Assembly (NCBI GenBank): GCA_937970115.1
Contig: CALBVO010000043.1
Location: 1 to 8,276 of the forward strand
Direction: 5' to 3'
DNA: 8,276 nt
Origin: Minisyncoccota bacterium
GTDB lineage: Bacteria > Patescibacteriota > Minisyncoccia > Phycocordibacterales > UBA1006
The position numbers and the translations under genes were made by a program. The notes under the pieces were generated by a model, which ran no database searches, had not been told where the DNA came from, and was given only the letters and a program-made list of their open reading frames with translations. Shown piece by piece: positions 1 through 4,902 of the stretch. Position 1 is the first letter of the stretch, and each line of letters opens with the position of its first letter.

Positions 1-1264
1 ATGAATACCCTGCTTTTCTTAATTCTTGGTTAGTAAAGCTATCTAAATCAGATGCATCCTCAACGGTGATTGATACCGACTTAATATTCTCTCCAAAATT
101 AATATTGAGTAATTCTGGATTAATTGTTTTCAGTATGAGGAATATTCCCAGAGCGAGGACCAGTCCTGTGATTGCACCGGTAATTCGTTTCTTGGCGGCT
201 CCTTTGCTGTATACGGCCTCTGTGGTCATATATTCAACACCTGCTATGACAATCATAATAACTGATAACACCATCAGTATTCCTAGGGCCACTTCAAACA
301 TGGTGTTAATATATTGACCGAGTTTATAATTTTTCAGGTCCTTGATGGCTCTTCCTTGACCATTATCACCAAGTCCTGGAATGGGTGCCAAAAATTCATA
401 ACAATTTGGGTTATAACCTTCTTTCCCGGTATTATTTAGATTTGCTTCATAACAAGGACTGTTGCGGTCATAGGTCGGGATTGCCGGTTGGGTTTGCTGT
501 GGATTAATTCCTGATTCTCCTTCTATAGTGAATTCTTTGTCGCATACAGTTTTAATTTCTGTTTGTTCTGTGTCACTACCTCTTCGACCTTTTACTTCTA
601 CAGATTTTTTTGGACAATTAAATGTTAGATAATCGGATTCTTTCATTCTGAAATTCTGACATTTTCCATTACTCGTTCTGTTGCAAGCTCTCTCGTTTCC
701 TTCGATTGTTTTTATCCAAACACCATATTTACAGTTCGGCGATTCATCTTCCTCACACTCTTCGTTTCCTGGTTTATATTCTAAGATGATGGTGTCATTT
801 GTTACCGTTCTTTTTGTGGCTCTATTAACCACGTCGTCAATCGCTAAAAATCCATTATCAATTTCCTGAATAGATATTGTTATCTCTTTATTAATGCAGT
901 CTTGTGTTTGTATCTGAAGTTCGATTGGTTGATTACCTGTTTCGTTTGAATAGGATTCTTTGTCCAACCACTGTATATCAATGATATTACAAGGTTTGTC
1001 TTGGGGGATAATTTCCCCTGTCGTACTATCACATTTCATAAGTGACCCATCCGGCCATTTTTTTTGAACAATTTCTTTTGATTCGCTTTGACTATGGTCT
1101 TCGTAACATTTAGGAATCCTGTTATGTAAGCTTTCGCTCGTATGGGTTTTTGTATTTCTTCTCCCTCCTTTTATACTTTCGTCAATATGAGCTTGGGATG
1201 TGTTTGGCGCTAAAAACCCCACAAAACTCATTGCAAATATAATCGTATATAATAGTTTTTTCAT
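1..1264 (-). CDS. T4SS pilin-like protein (VirB2/TrbC type) with Cys-rich N-terminal region, 3' end beyond window
   Basis: The frame is open from an ATG at 1264-1262 to the window edge (421 codons, no stop). Residues 1-25 form a signal peptide (MKKLLYTIIF..., ending near SQA). Residues 26-310 are a polar, predicted extracytoplasmic region with 12 cysteines (53, 78, 92, 123, 170, 178, 194, 202, 217, 241, 271, 288). The C-terminal part has two hydrophobic helices at about 321-342 and 362-380, joined by a short basic loop (SKGAAKKR) and followed by TINPELL. This two-helix hairpin, preceded by a FLAPIPGLG-like linker, matches the VirB2-type pilins of Patescibacteria (T4SS_pilin family, recalled). 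Such pilins are usually short, so the roughly 300-residue ectodomain is unusual. It may be a pilus-tip or anchored variant rather than the main subunit. The start is supported by the signal peptide and a TATAAT box exactly 6 nt upstream. Family call confident; role inferred. Confidence 0.82.
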   Translation of the reverse strand, partial: MKKLLYTIIFAMSFVGFLAPNTSQAHIDESIKGGRRNTKTHTSESLHNRIPKCYEDHSQSESKEIVQKKWPDGSLMKCDSTTGEIIPQDKPCNIIDIQWLDKESYSNETGNQPIELQIQTQDCINKEITISIQEIDNGFLAIDDVVNRATKRTVTNDTIILEYKPGNEECEEDESPNCKYGVWIKTIEGNERACNRTSNGKCQNFRMKESDYLTFNCPKKSVEVKGRRGSDTEQTEIKTVCDKEFTIEGESGINPQQTQPAIPTYDRNSPCYEANLNNTGKEGYNPNCYEFLAPIPGLGDNGQGRAIKDLKNYKLGQYINTMFEVALGILMVLSVIMIVIAGVEYMTTEAVYSKGAAKKRITGAITGLVLALGIFLILKTINPELLNINFGENIKSVSITVEDASDLDSFTNQELRKAGYS

Positions 1265-1299
1265 AGATTCATTATAATATGTTTACCCATTCATATAAA
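1265..1299 (-). promoter_or_regulatory. Promoter of pilin-like gene, leaderless
   Basis: The minus strand carries a perfect TATAAT at 1276-1271, then six bases (GAATCT), then the ATG. A weak TTTATA -35 box lies at 1299-1294 with a 17-nt spacer. With a -10 box this close, transcription should start at or within a base or two of the ATG. There is no Shine-Dalgarno sequence. Confidence 0.6.
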
Positions 1300-1302
1300 G
1301 CC

Positions 1303-1336
1303 AAATTAAAAACCTTAGTAATAAGGTTTTTAATTT
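1303..1336 (-). terminator. Terminator-like hairpin overlapping the stop codon of the Ig-like gene
   Basis: A perfect 15-bp inverted repeat (arms 1303-1317 and 1322-1336, 4-nt loop) has the core AAAAACCTTA/TAAGGTTTTT. The TAA stop of the upstream gene (1332-1330) lies inside the first arm as transcribed. The hairpin is AT-rich and nearly symmetrical, so it could act in both directions. Confidence 0.65.
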
Positions 1337-2352
1337 TGTGGTTGAAATATAATATTAAAATTTTTTGTTGCTTGCTGTAGAAGTTTTTCTATCCCTTCTA
1401 GTCCGAGGCTGACTGATGTCGCACCAGCCACGCCGTTTGAGGTAATATATAATTCATTTTGTTTATCAAAGTCTTGTGGTGGTTGCGCACTGTTGTTTAC
1501 TGACCAATTAACAAACATATCTGTAAAATTCGGTTTACTATTAGACATATGCAAGGGGTGGAAAGAAAATTTAATAATATCTGAATTTATGATATTACTC
1601 TCAGAGAGTTCCCGATGGGTTAATAATCTGTCTGATGCGTCTATTTCATAAAAAAGAATCTTCGGCTTATGAATATTGGTTGGAATATCAATGACGTTTT
1701 GTGCGAATGAATTTTCGCGCCGATCATTCGAGGTTACCGAAATTTTTTCAGTATTCACCAATGGATCAAAGGTGAATTCGTATGATTGTTTACCAAATCC
1801 AGAGGCTCGTTGTTGACGTTGATAGTTCCTATCCCAATAATAGATCAGGTTAGGTGCATCCGTTGGCTCAATTAATAGAGTTTCAGGAATCGCGGTAATA
1901 CGTACATCAGATTGTTGTATAGGTAAAGATTTTCCTTTGTAAAATGGTGGTGTGTACCCATCCCTTACTTCCCATAGAAGATCAATTTGAGAAGGAGCGA
2001 ATTGTAATTCTTTTCGAAAAACTTGATTTTGAAATTCAACGACTGCAGTAATGTTAGATATTTCTCCAGAATCTCCTGTGGTAAACGTATATTCACGATT
2101 CCCAAATCCAGAGCTTTCTCTGGATCCATTTTCAAACCAGCTAATATTATAATTATTAAGATTAAAACTATAACTATTAAGCTTAAGGAGGACTTTTTGA
2201 TTTGGTCCAGGAATTTTTGGTATGGTTTCTACGATGATGTCATCTGCAGAATAGAGTTGAAATTCTGGAGTTTGAGCTTGTGACCCAGGTGCAAAAAAAC
2301 CGACAATAATCAGTATCACTATGGCGATAATTTTGTAAGAGGTTTGTAACAT
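1330..2352 (-). CDS. Secreted Ig/PKD-like surface protein of the CPR T4SS locus
   Basis: This 340-aa protein has a signal peptide at residues 1-26 (hydrophobic core IIAIVILIIVGFFAP, cleavage near SQAQ). The mature part is beta-rich and shows three related segments. In each, a Trp/Asn-containing strand precedes a polar turn: ISWFENG at 70-76 then SGFG and YTFTTG; YYWDRN at 171-176 then ASGFG and YEFTFD; and VNWSVNN at 281-287. The repeated W-x-NG...SGFGx(3-4)YxFT pattern suggests tandem Ig/PKD-like domains of about 85-110 residues. Segments such as PKIPGPNQKV, LLWE and YTPPFYKGK are strongly reminiscent of uncharacterised secreted proteins beside Parcubacteria pilin genes (recalled). There is no C-terminal anchor, so it is probably periplasmic or associated with the cell surface or pilus. 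It has its own promoter and a terminator overlapping its stop codon. Function unproven; structural or adhesive is the best guess. Confidence 0.78.
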   Translation of the reverse strand: MLQTSYKIIAIVILIIVGFFAPGSQAQTPEFQLYSADDIIVETIPKIPGPNQKVLLKLNSYSFNLNNYNISWFENGSRESSGFGNREYTFTTGDSGEISNITAVVEFQNQVFRKELQFAPSQIDLLWEVRDGYTPPFYKGKSLPIQQSDVRITAIPETLLIEPTDAPNLIYYWDRNYQRQQRASGFGKQSYEFTFDPLVNTEKISVTSNDRRENSFAQNVIDIPTNIHKPKILFYEIDASDRLLTHRELSESNIINSDIIKFSFHPLHMSNSKPNFTDMFVNWSVNNSAQPPQDFDKQNELYITSNGVAGATSVSLGLEGIEKLLQQATKNFNIIFQPQN

Positions 2353-2392
2353 GGGCTATGTGTATTATACGAGATTGCTTCGTGCCTCGCAA
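2353..2392 (-). promoter_or_regulatory. Promoter of Ig-like gene, -35 inside a REP-like repeat
   Basis: On the minus strand, TTGCGA (2392-2387; 4 of 6 consensus bases) is separated by 17 nt from a perfect TATAAT (2369-2364). The ATG follows after 11 nt. The predicted 5' leader is about 4-5 nt, with no Shine-Dalgarno sequence. The -35 box and the spacer lie within the REP-like element at 2370-2396. Confidence 0.62.
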
Positions 2393-2396
2393 TAAC
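2370..2396 (-). repeat. REP-like palindromic element, copy A
   Basis: The minus strand reads GTTATTGCGAGGCACGAAGC followed by AATCTCG. ATTGC (2378-2374 on the plus strand) pairs with GCAAT (2389-2393), giving a small hairpin. The sequence matches the pattern GTCATTGCGAGG...GAAGCAATCTC that I recall as an interspersed extragenic repeat in many bacteria. Base composition is richer in G and C than the surrounding DNA. Copy B, in the opposite orientation, is at 3141-3182. Confidence 0.55.
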
Positions 2397-2398
2397 AA

Positions 2399-2428
2399 AA
2401 TAAAGAACCTTGTCCGAGGTTCTTTATT
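2399..2428 (-). terminator. Terminator-like hairpin overlapping the TraC-like stop codon
   Basis: A 12-bp perfect inverted repeat (arms 2399-2410 and 2417-2428, 6-nt loop) has the arm AATAAAGAACCT. The TAA stop of the TraC-like gene (2426-2424) is inside the stem. The arm is nearly identical to that of the hairpin after the PrgI gene (AATAAAAGAACC). A T-rich tail follows on the minus strand. Confidence 0.7.
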
Positions 2429-3086
2429 CTTGGAGTGTTGGTATATTCCTGTGGCTTTCTCCTGGGTTGAACATATTATAGAATACTTCGATAGCTTGTT
2501 CAGTGTTAAGTTGCTCCGACCGTACCCCTAAACGTGATAAACCACCTTTTACAATAGCAATACGTTGTTCTAGTTGACTTCGTTGTTCCTCAAATTTTGC
2601 TGATTCAGTTTTAAAATTAGATTTAGAAGAACCTGTACCGAGAAATTTATCTATAAAACTTTTGTTTTTTGATTCGCTAAATGCGCTCCCTGTGTAGGGA
2701 ATGACCACATAAAATTTCTTTGACATGATGTTCACTGAATCAGTAAACCATTTAATAAATTCAATGTATTCTTTTGTTTGTAAGCGTAATAACTCTTCTT
2801 CTTGTTGTTCGATGCGTCGTTCAAGTGTAAGAAGATACGGTTTTATATCATAACGTCGTGACTGCACAGAAATTTCTACCGGAAATTCAATGGAGTTTAA
2901 AAATCCCTGAAATTGCATAACAATCGCTTGTTGTTCATCAGGTGACTTTAAGGCAATATTGATTGCGGACGCTAATAATATTGCGCGTAAACTACCATCT
3001 TCTAGAACAACAATACCGTCACGAATTTCTTTTACGGGTATGAAATCCTGTGTTCGAGGACCTGTATATTTTTTAACATCTGCCAT
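2424..3086 (-). CDS. TraC-like protein (VirB4 N-terminal domain, no ATPase)
   Basis: This 220-aa soluble protein resembles the TraC-like/VirB4 N-terminal domain that Patescibacteria encode next to PrgI. Typical features are the N-terminal TQDFIPVKEIRDGIVVLEDG segment (12-31), LRAILLASAINIALKSPDEQ (33-52), the QFQGFLNSIEFPVEISVQSR stretch (58-77), and a helical region (85-125) leading to the strand KKFYVVIPY (123-131). Residues 160-195 are a second helical, probably coiled region. There is no Walker A motif, so it is not itself an NTPase. In VirB4/TraC proteins this part contacts the membrane platform, and in these bacteria the ATPase domain is usually a separate, adjacent gene. None follows here within the window. 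The ATG at 3086 sits at the base of a 22-bp palindrome, 10 nt after TATAAT. Function inferred from the family. Confidence 0.82.
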   Translation of the reverse strand: MADVKKYTGPRTQDFIPVKEIRDGIVVLEDGSLRAILLASAINIALKSPDEQQAIVMQFQGFLNSIEFPVEISVQSRRYDIKPYLLTLERRIEQQEEELLRLQTKEYIEFIKWFTDSVNIMSKKFYVVIPYTGSAFSESKNKSFIDKFLGTGSSKSNFKTESAKFEEQRSQLEQRIAIVKGGLSRLGVRSEQLNTEQAIEVFYNMFNPGESHRNIPTLQE

Positions 3087-3134
3087 AAGTATTTCTATTA
3101 TACTCTATTTTTATAGAGTATAATAGAAATACTT
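3087..3134 (-). promoter_or_regulatory. Perfect 22-bp palindrome containing the TraC-like promoter
   Basis: Arms at 3087-3108 and 3113-3134 are perfect inverted repeats around a TTTT loop. The outer end touches the TraC-like ATG (3086-3084). On the minus strand TATAAT (3102-3097) ends 10 nt before the ATG. By symmetry, a TATAAT also faces the plus strand at 3119-3124. The element could be an operator, a pair of opposed -10 boxes, or an RNA hairpin that hides the start codon in read-through transcripts. No Shine-Dalgarno sequence is present. Confidence 0.65.
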
Positions 3135-3140
3135 TTTCTT

Positions 3141-3182
3141 GTTATTACCATGAGGAAGCACGACGAGATAATATCTGCGATA
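3141..3182 (+). repeat. REP-like element, degenerate copy B (inverted relative to copy A)
   Basis: The plus strand reads GTTATTACCATGAGGAAGCA then CGACGAGATAATATCTGCGA. The core GAGGAAGCACGACGA, with GTTATT on the left and AATATCTGCG on the right, fits the same GTCATTGCGAGG...CGAAGCAATCTC pattern as copy A, with small insertions. The two copies flank the TraC-like gene in opposite orientation. Confidence 0.45.
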
Positions 3183-3190
3183 TCATTATA

Positions 3191-3221
3191 AATAAAAGAA
3201 CCTTAATAGGGTTCTTTTATT
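3191..3221 (-). terminator. Terminator-like hairpin overlapping the PrgI stop codon
   Basis: A 12-bp perfect inverted repeat (arms 3191-3202 and 3210-3221, 7-nt loop) has the arm AATAAAAGAACC. The TAA stop of the PrgI-like gene (3219-3217) is inside the stem. The sequence is almost the same as the hairpin at 2399-2428. It has T-rich flanks on both strands, so it could be bidirectional. Confidence 0.7.
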
Positions 3222-3630
3222 CTTCAAAGTCCAATATATCAAGGCTCCACGCTAAATCAGCGATATTTTGACTACGTGCATCTCTTGGTAATTCTCCTTC
3301 ATTTTCAAAGGGTGCATGTAATTGTGTTACCTCTTGTGCTCCTGGTTCAGGTTCTCGTTGCCGCCAAAGATAAAACTTTTGTGTAAAGCTATAAATAATA
3401 AATGATTCAAGCATGTGAATAAACGGTCGTCCATTCGGCCTGTAGTATACCAAGGCTAATGACAATGCAATGATCGGTCCTCCTAAGATAACACTAGCAA
3501 AAAAAGGTAAGGTTTTATAAATAAGAAAAACCATACCCGCACCTCCTACGAGGTATAAGGCTTGCTTAAAAGTAAAAGGCCCAAATAATTTATCTGGAAT
3601 ATTAATGAATTGTGGTACTTCAAACCTCAT
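3217..3630 (-). CDS. PrgI family protein (VirB3-like T4SS membrane component)
   Basis: This 137-aa protein starts MRFEVPQFINIPDKLFGPFT, the characteristic N-terminus of PrgI-family proteins. Two transmembrane helices follow (about 22-39 and 44-62), then YYRPNGRPF (62-70), a third amphipathic stretch (71-88) ending in KFYLWR, and an acidic, probably cytoplasmic tail (91-137). The PrgI family is the Gram-positive and Patescibacteria counterpart of VirB3, an inner-membrane protein that works with VirB4 in T4SS assembly. The TraC-like gene lies directly downstream, as expected for this pair. The start is fixed by the conserved N-terminus and by an extended -10 box (TGATATACT) six bases upstream. 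The stop codon lies inside a terminator-like hairpin. This is the most secure family call in the window. Confidence 0.9.
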   Translation of the reverse strand: MRFEVPQFINIPDKLFGPFTFKQALYLVGGAGMVFLIYKTLPFFASVILGGPIIALSLALVYYRPNGRPFIHMLESFIIYSFTQKFYLWRQREPEPGAQEVTQLHAPFENEGELPRDARSQNIADLAWSLDILDFEE

Positions 3631-3645
3631 GCAAACAGTATATCA
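3631..3645 (-). promoter_or_regulatory. Extended -10 promoter of PrgI gene, leaderless
   Basis: On the minus strand, TGA-TATACT (TATACT at 3642-3637) is followed by six bases (GTTTGC) and then the ATG. The TG motif gives an extended -10 box, which fits the lack of a clear -35. The hexamer GTTTGC also occurs 10 nt upstream as a direct repeat flanking the -10. No ribosome binding site is visible. Confidence 0.62.
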
Positions 3646-3654
3646 CGCAAACAA

Positions 3655-3681
3655 AAAAGAACGTATATACTAAGTTCTTTT
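3655..3681 (-). terminator. Terminator hairpin around the stop codon of the 278-aa gene
   Basis: Arms AAAAGAAC (3655-3662) and GTTCTTTT (3674-3681) enclose an 11-nt loop that holds the TAG stop (3672-3670). A run of six T follows on the minus strand, as in an intrinsic terminator. It lies only about 10-20 nt before the PrgI -10 box. Confidence 0.68.
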
Positions 3682-4506
3682 GGTGCCTAATTTATCTAAA
3701 AAATTATCTGACCCAGTGATATCATCAGACTTAATTATTGTTGTATGATTATTACTGATGATTGTTTCCTGAGTTATTTTTTTATCAAGAGTGTGTAGTG
3801 GTGCATAATCTCCTTGACCGATATCTCTCGTTGTAGAGAAATTTTTTGTTTGCGTAAGTATCTGCTCAGGGTGTTTTTGGTTAATGATATTGGTATTTAA
3901 TCTGTGTTTATGGATACCCTTGAGATCTTTTGGATGTATTGGCTCTTGATAGTTATGTTTCGTATGTGATGTTTGTTCTGAGGTGCCTTGATGTATTGTA
4001 TTAGTTGATGTTCGCGTAGGGTTATCATCCGATGGATGTACCTCTGACATTATTTCGATGACTTCTTTATGGAGATCAGTATTGATAGGCGAAACGTCAT
4101 GTTCATCGACGAGATGAATCCCTTCGCCGGCTAGTACATTTTTTATTTCATGATGTTCGATTATTTCGTCTTCATGAAACTCAGTATTTGTTTCTATTTT
4201 TGTAAAGGCTCGTTTTTGTAACTCGCGAAATATTCGATGATTTGCTTCTGAGACAATTGATTCAGCTATTGTTTTTGATAAACCAACATCATGTATTAAA
4301 TGATCTTCATATTTATCTGCAGGAAAAATACCTAAAATTACTGCTAATGTTTGTTGTCTGAAAATTTCAATTTCATCCATATGCATGTGATGATTATGTC
4401 CAATTTTCATGATTTCACTTGCCCAATCAAATCCAAGAATAGCATTACGAATATTATCAGGGAGATTTGTAATCCTTTTTTGTATTTCAGAGTTTGATAA
4501 ATTCAT
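3670..4506 (-). CDS. Hypothetical protein: CPR helical domain plus long His/Thr-rich disordered tail
   Basis: This 278-aa protein has no signal peptide or membrane segment. Residues 15-98 are an alpha-helical domain with the motifs DWASEIMKIG (27-36), DEIEIF (44-49), QQTLAVILGI (51-60) and AESIVSEANHRIFREL (81-96). The same pattern appears in the 117-aa product of 4543-4896, so the two are paralogues. I recall this domain as common in uncharacterised proteins near PrgI genes in Parcubacteria. Residues 105-278 are low in hydrophobics and rich in His, Thr, Asn and Ile, and look disordered. The cluster NHHMHM (38-43) and many later histidines could bind metal, but no defined site is visible. It lies directly upstream of PrgI with its own leaderless promoter (TATACT six bases before the ATG). 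A cytoplasmic T4SS accessory role is a guess from position. Confidence 0.7.
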   Translation of the reverse strand: MNLSNSEIQKRITNLPDNIRNAILGFDWASEIMKIGHNHHMHMDEIEIFRQQTLAVILGIFPADKYEDHLIHDVGLSKTIAESIVSEANHRIFRELQKRAFTKIETNTEFHEDEIIEHHEIKNVLAGEGIHLVDEHDVSPINTDLHKEVIEIMSEVHPSDDNPTRTSTNTIHQGTSEQTSHTKHNYQEPIHPKDLKGIHKHRLNTNIINQKHPEQILTQTKNFSTTRDIGQGDYAPLHTLDKKITQETIISNNHTTIIKSDDITGSDNFLDKLGTKRT

Positions 4507-4521
4507 AACTCTAGTATACCA
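4507..4521 (-). promoter_or_regulatory. Extended -10 promoter of the 278-aa gene, leaderless
   Basis: On the minus strand, TGG-TATACT (TATACT at 4518-4513) is followed by six bases (AGAGTT) and the ATG. The layout is the same as at the PrgI gene, including the TGn extension. The position where a -35 box would fall overlaps the T-tract of the preceding terminator. Confidence 0.62.
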
Positions 4522-4535
4522 AACTATGTAAACAA

Positions 4536-4557
4536 AAAAATCCTATTCTGGATTTTT
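4536..4557 (-). terminator. Intrinsic terminator after the 117-aa gene
   Basis: Arms AAAAATCC (4536-4543) and GGATTTTT (4550-4557) enclose a 6-nt loop. Seven T follow on the minus strand. The TAG stop of the 117-aa gene (4545-4543) lies in the loop and arm. Confidence 0.7.
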
Positions 4558-4896
4558 AAGTTGTTTTTGCCAGTTGAGGCTGTCATTTTGAGGTGGGTCG
4601 TATTTATTAACAAGTATTTGTTCGTCAATATTCGTAAGTATATCTACTATTTCTTTTTCTTCTCTTGAATTCAGGGTTATTAATAAATCTTTAATCACCT
4701 CTTCTTTTGTGCTAATACCTAGTAAAAAATAAAGAGTTTTAACTTGGATGTTACGAGATTCATCTTTTGAGAGATTAAATTTAATTCCCAAATCTTTTAT
4801 TACTTCAGTATATTTATCCCCTGCAAGAAATTGTTGTGTGGTGAATGATGTATTTTCAAAAGCTTGTATTAAAATTTTTTCTTGTTCAGTATTCAT
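4543..4896 (-). CDS. Small helical protein, paralogue of the neighbouring 278-aa protein
   Basis: This 117-aa cytoplasmic protein consists almost entirely of the helical domain seen at the N-terminus of the 3670-4506 product. DKYTEVIKDLG (27-37) aligns with DWASEIMKIG. KDESRNIQVKTLYFLLGI (44-61) aligns with MDEIEIFRQQTLAVILGI. The following helices (65-96) also match in spacing. No catalytic motif is recognised. It begins six bases after the VirB6-like stop codon and has no promoter box of its own, so the two genes are cotranscribed. It is the only gene here with a plausible Shine-Dalgarno sequence (AAAGAG at 4911-4906, nine bases before the ATG). Tandem occurrence with a longer paralogue just before PrgI suggests a partner or regulator of the membrane complex, but that is inference. 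Confidence 0.7.
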   Translation of the reverse strand: MNTEQEKILIQAFENTSFTTQQFLAGDKYTEVIKDLGIKFNLSKDESRNIQVKTLYFLLGISTKEEVIKDLLITLNSREEKEIVDILTNIDEQILVNKYDPPQNDSLNWQKQLKNPE

Positions 4897-4902
4897 ATTA
4901 GT

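Noticed and set aside
66..317. Plus-strand open frame of 83 codons
   Set aside because: It is antisense to the pilin two-helix region. The hydrophobic look comes from the complementary membrane segment.
2023..2283. Plus-strand open frame of 86 codons
   Set aside because: It lies wholly antisense to the Ig-like gene, with no promoter or ribosome site.
2353..3221. CRISPR array or transposon ends suggested by recurring AAGAACC hairpins and inverted repeats
   Set aside because: The hairpins each sit at a gene end and act like terminators. There are no regular spacers, no transposase and no target-site duplications.
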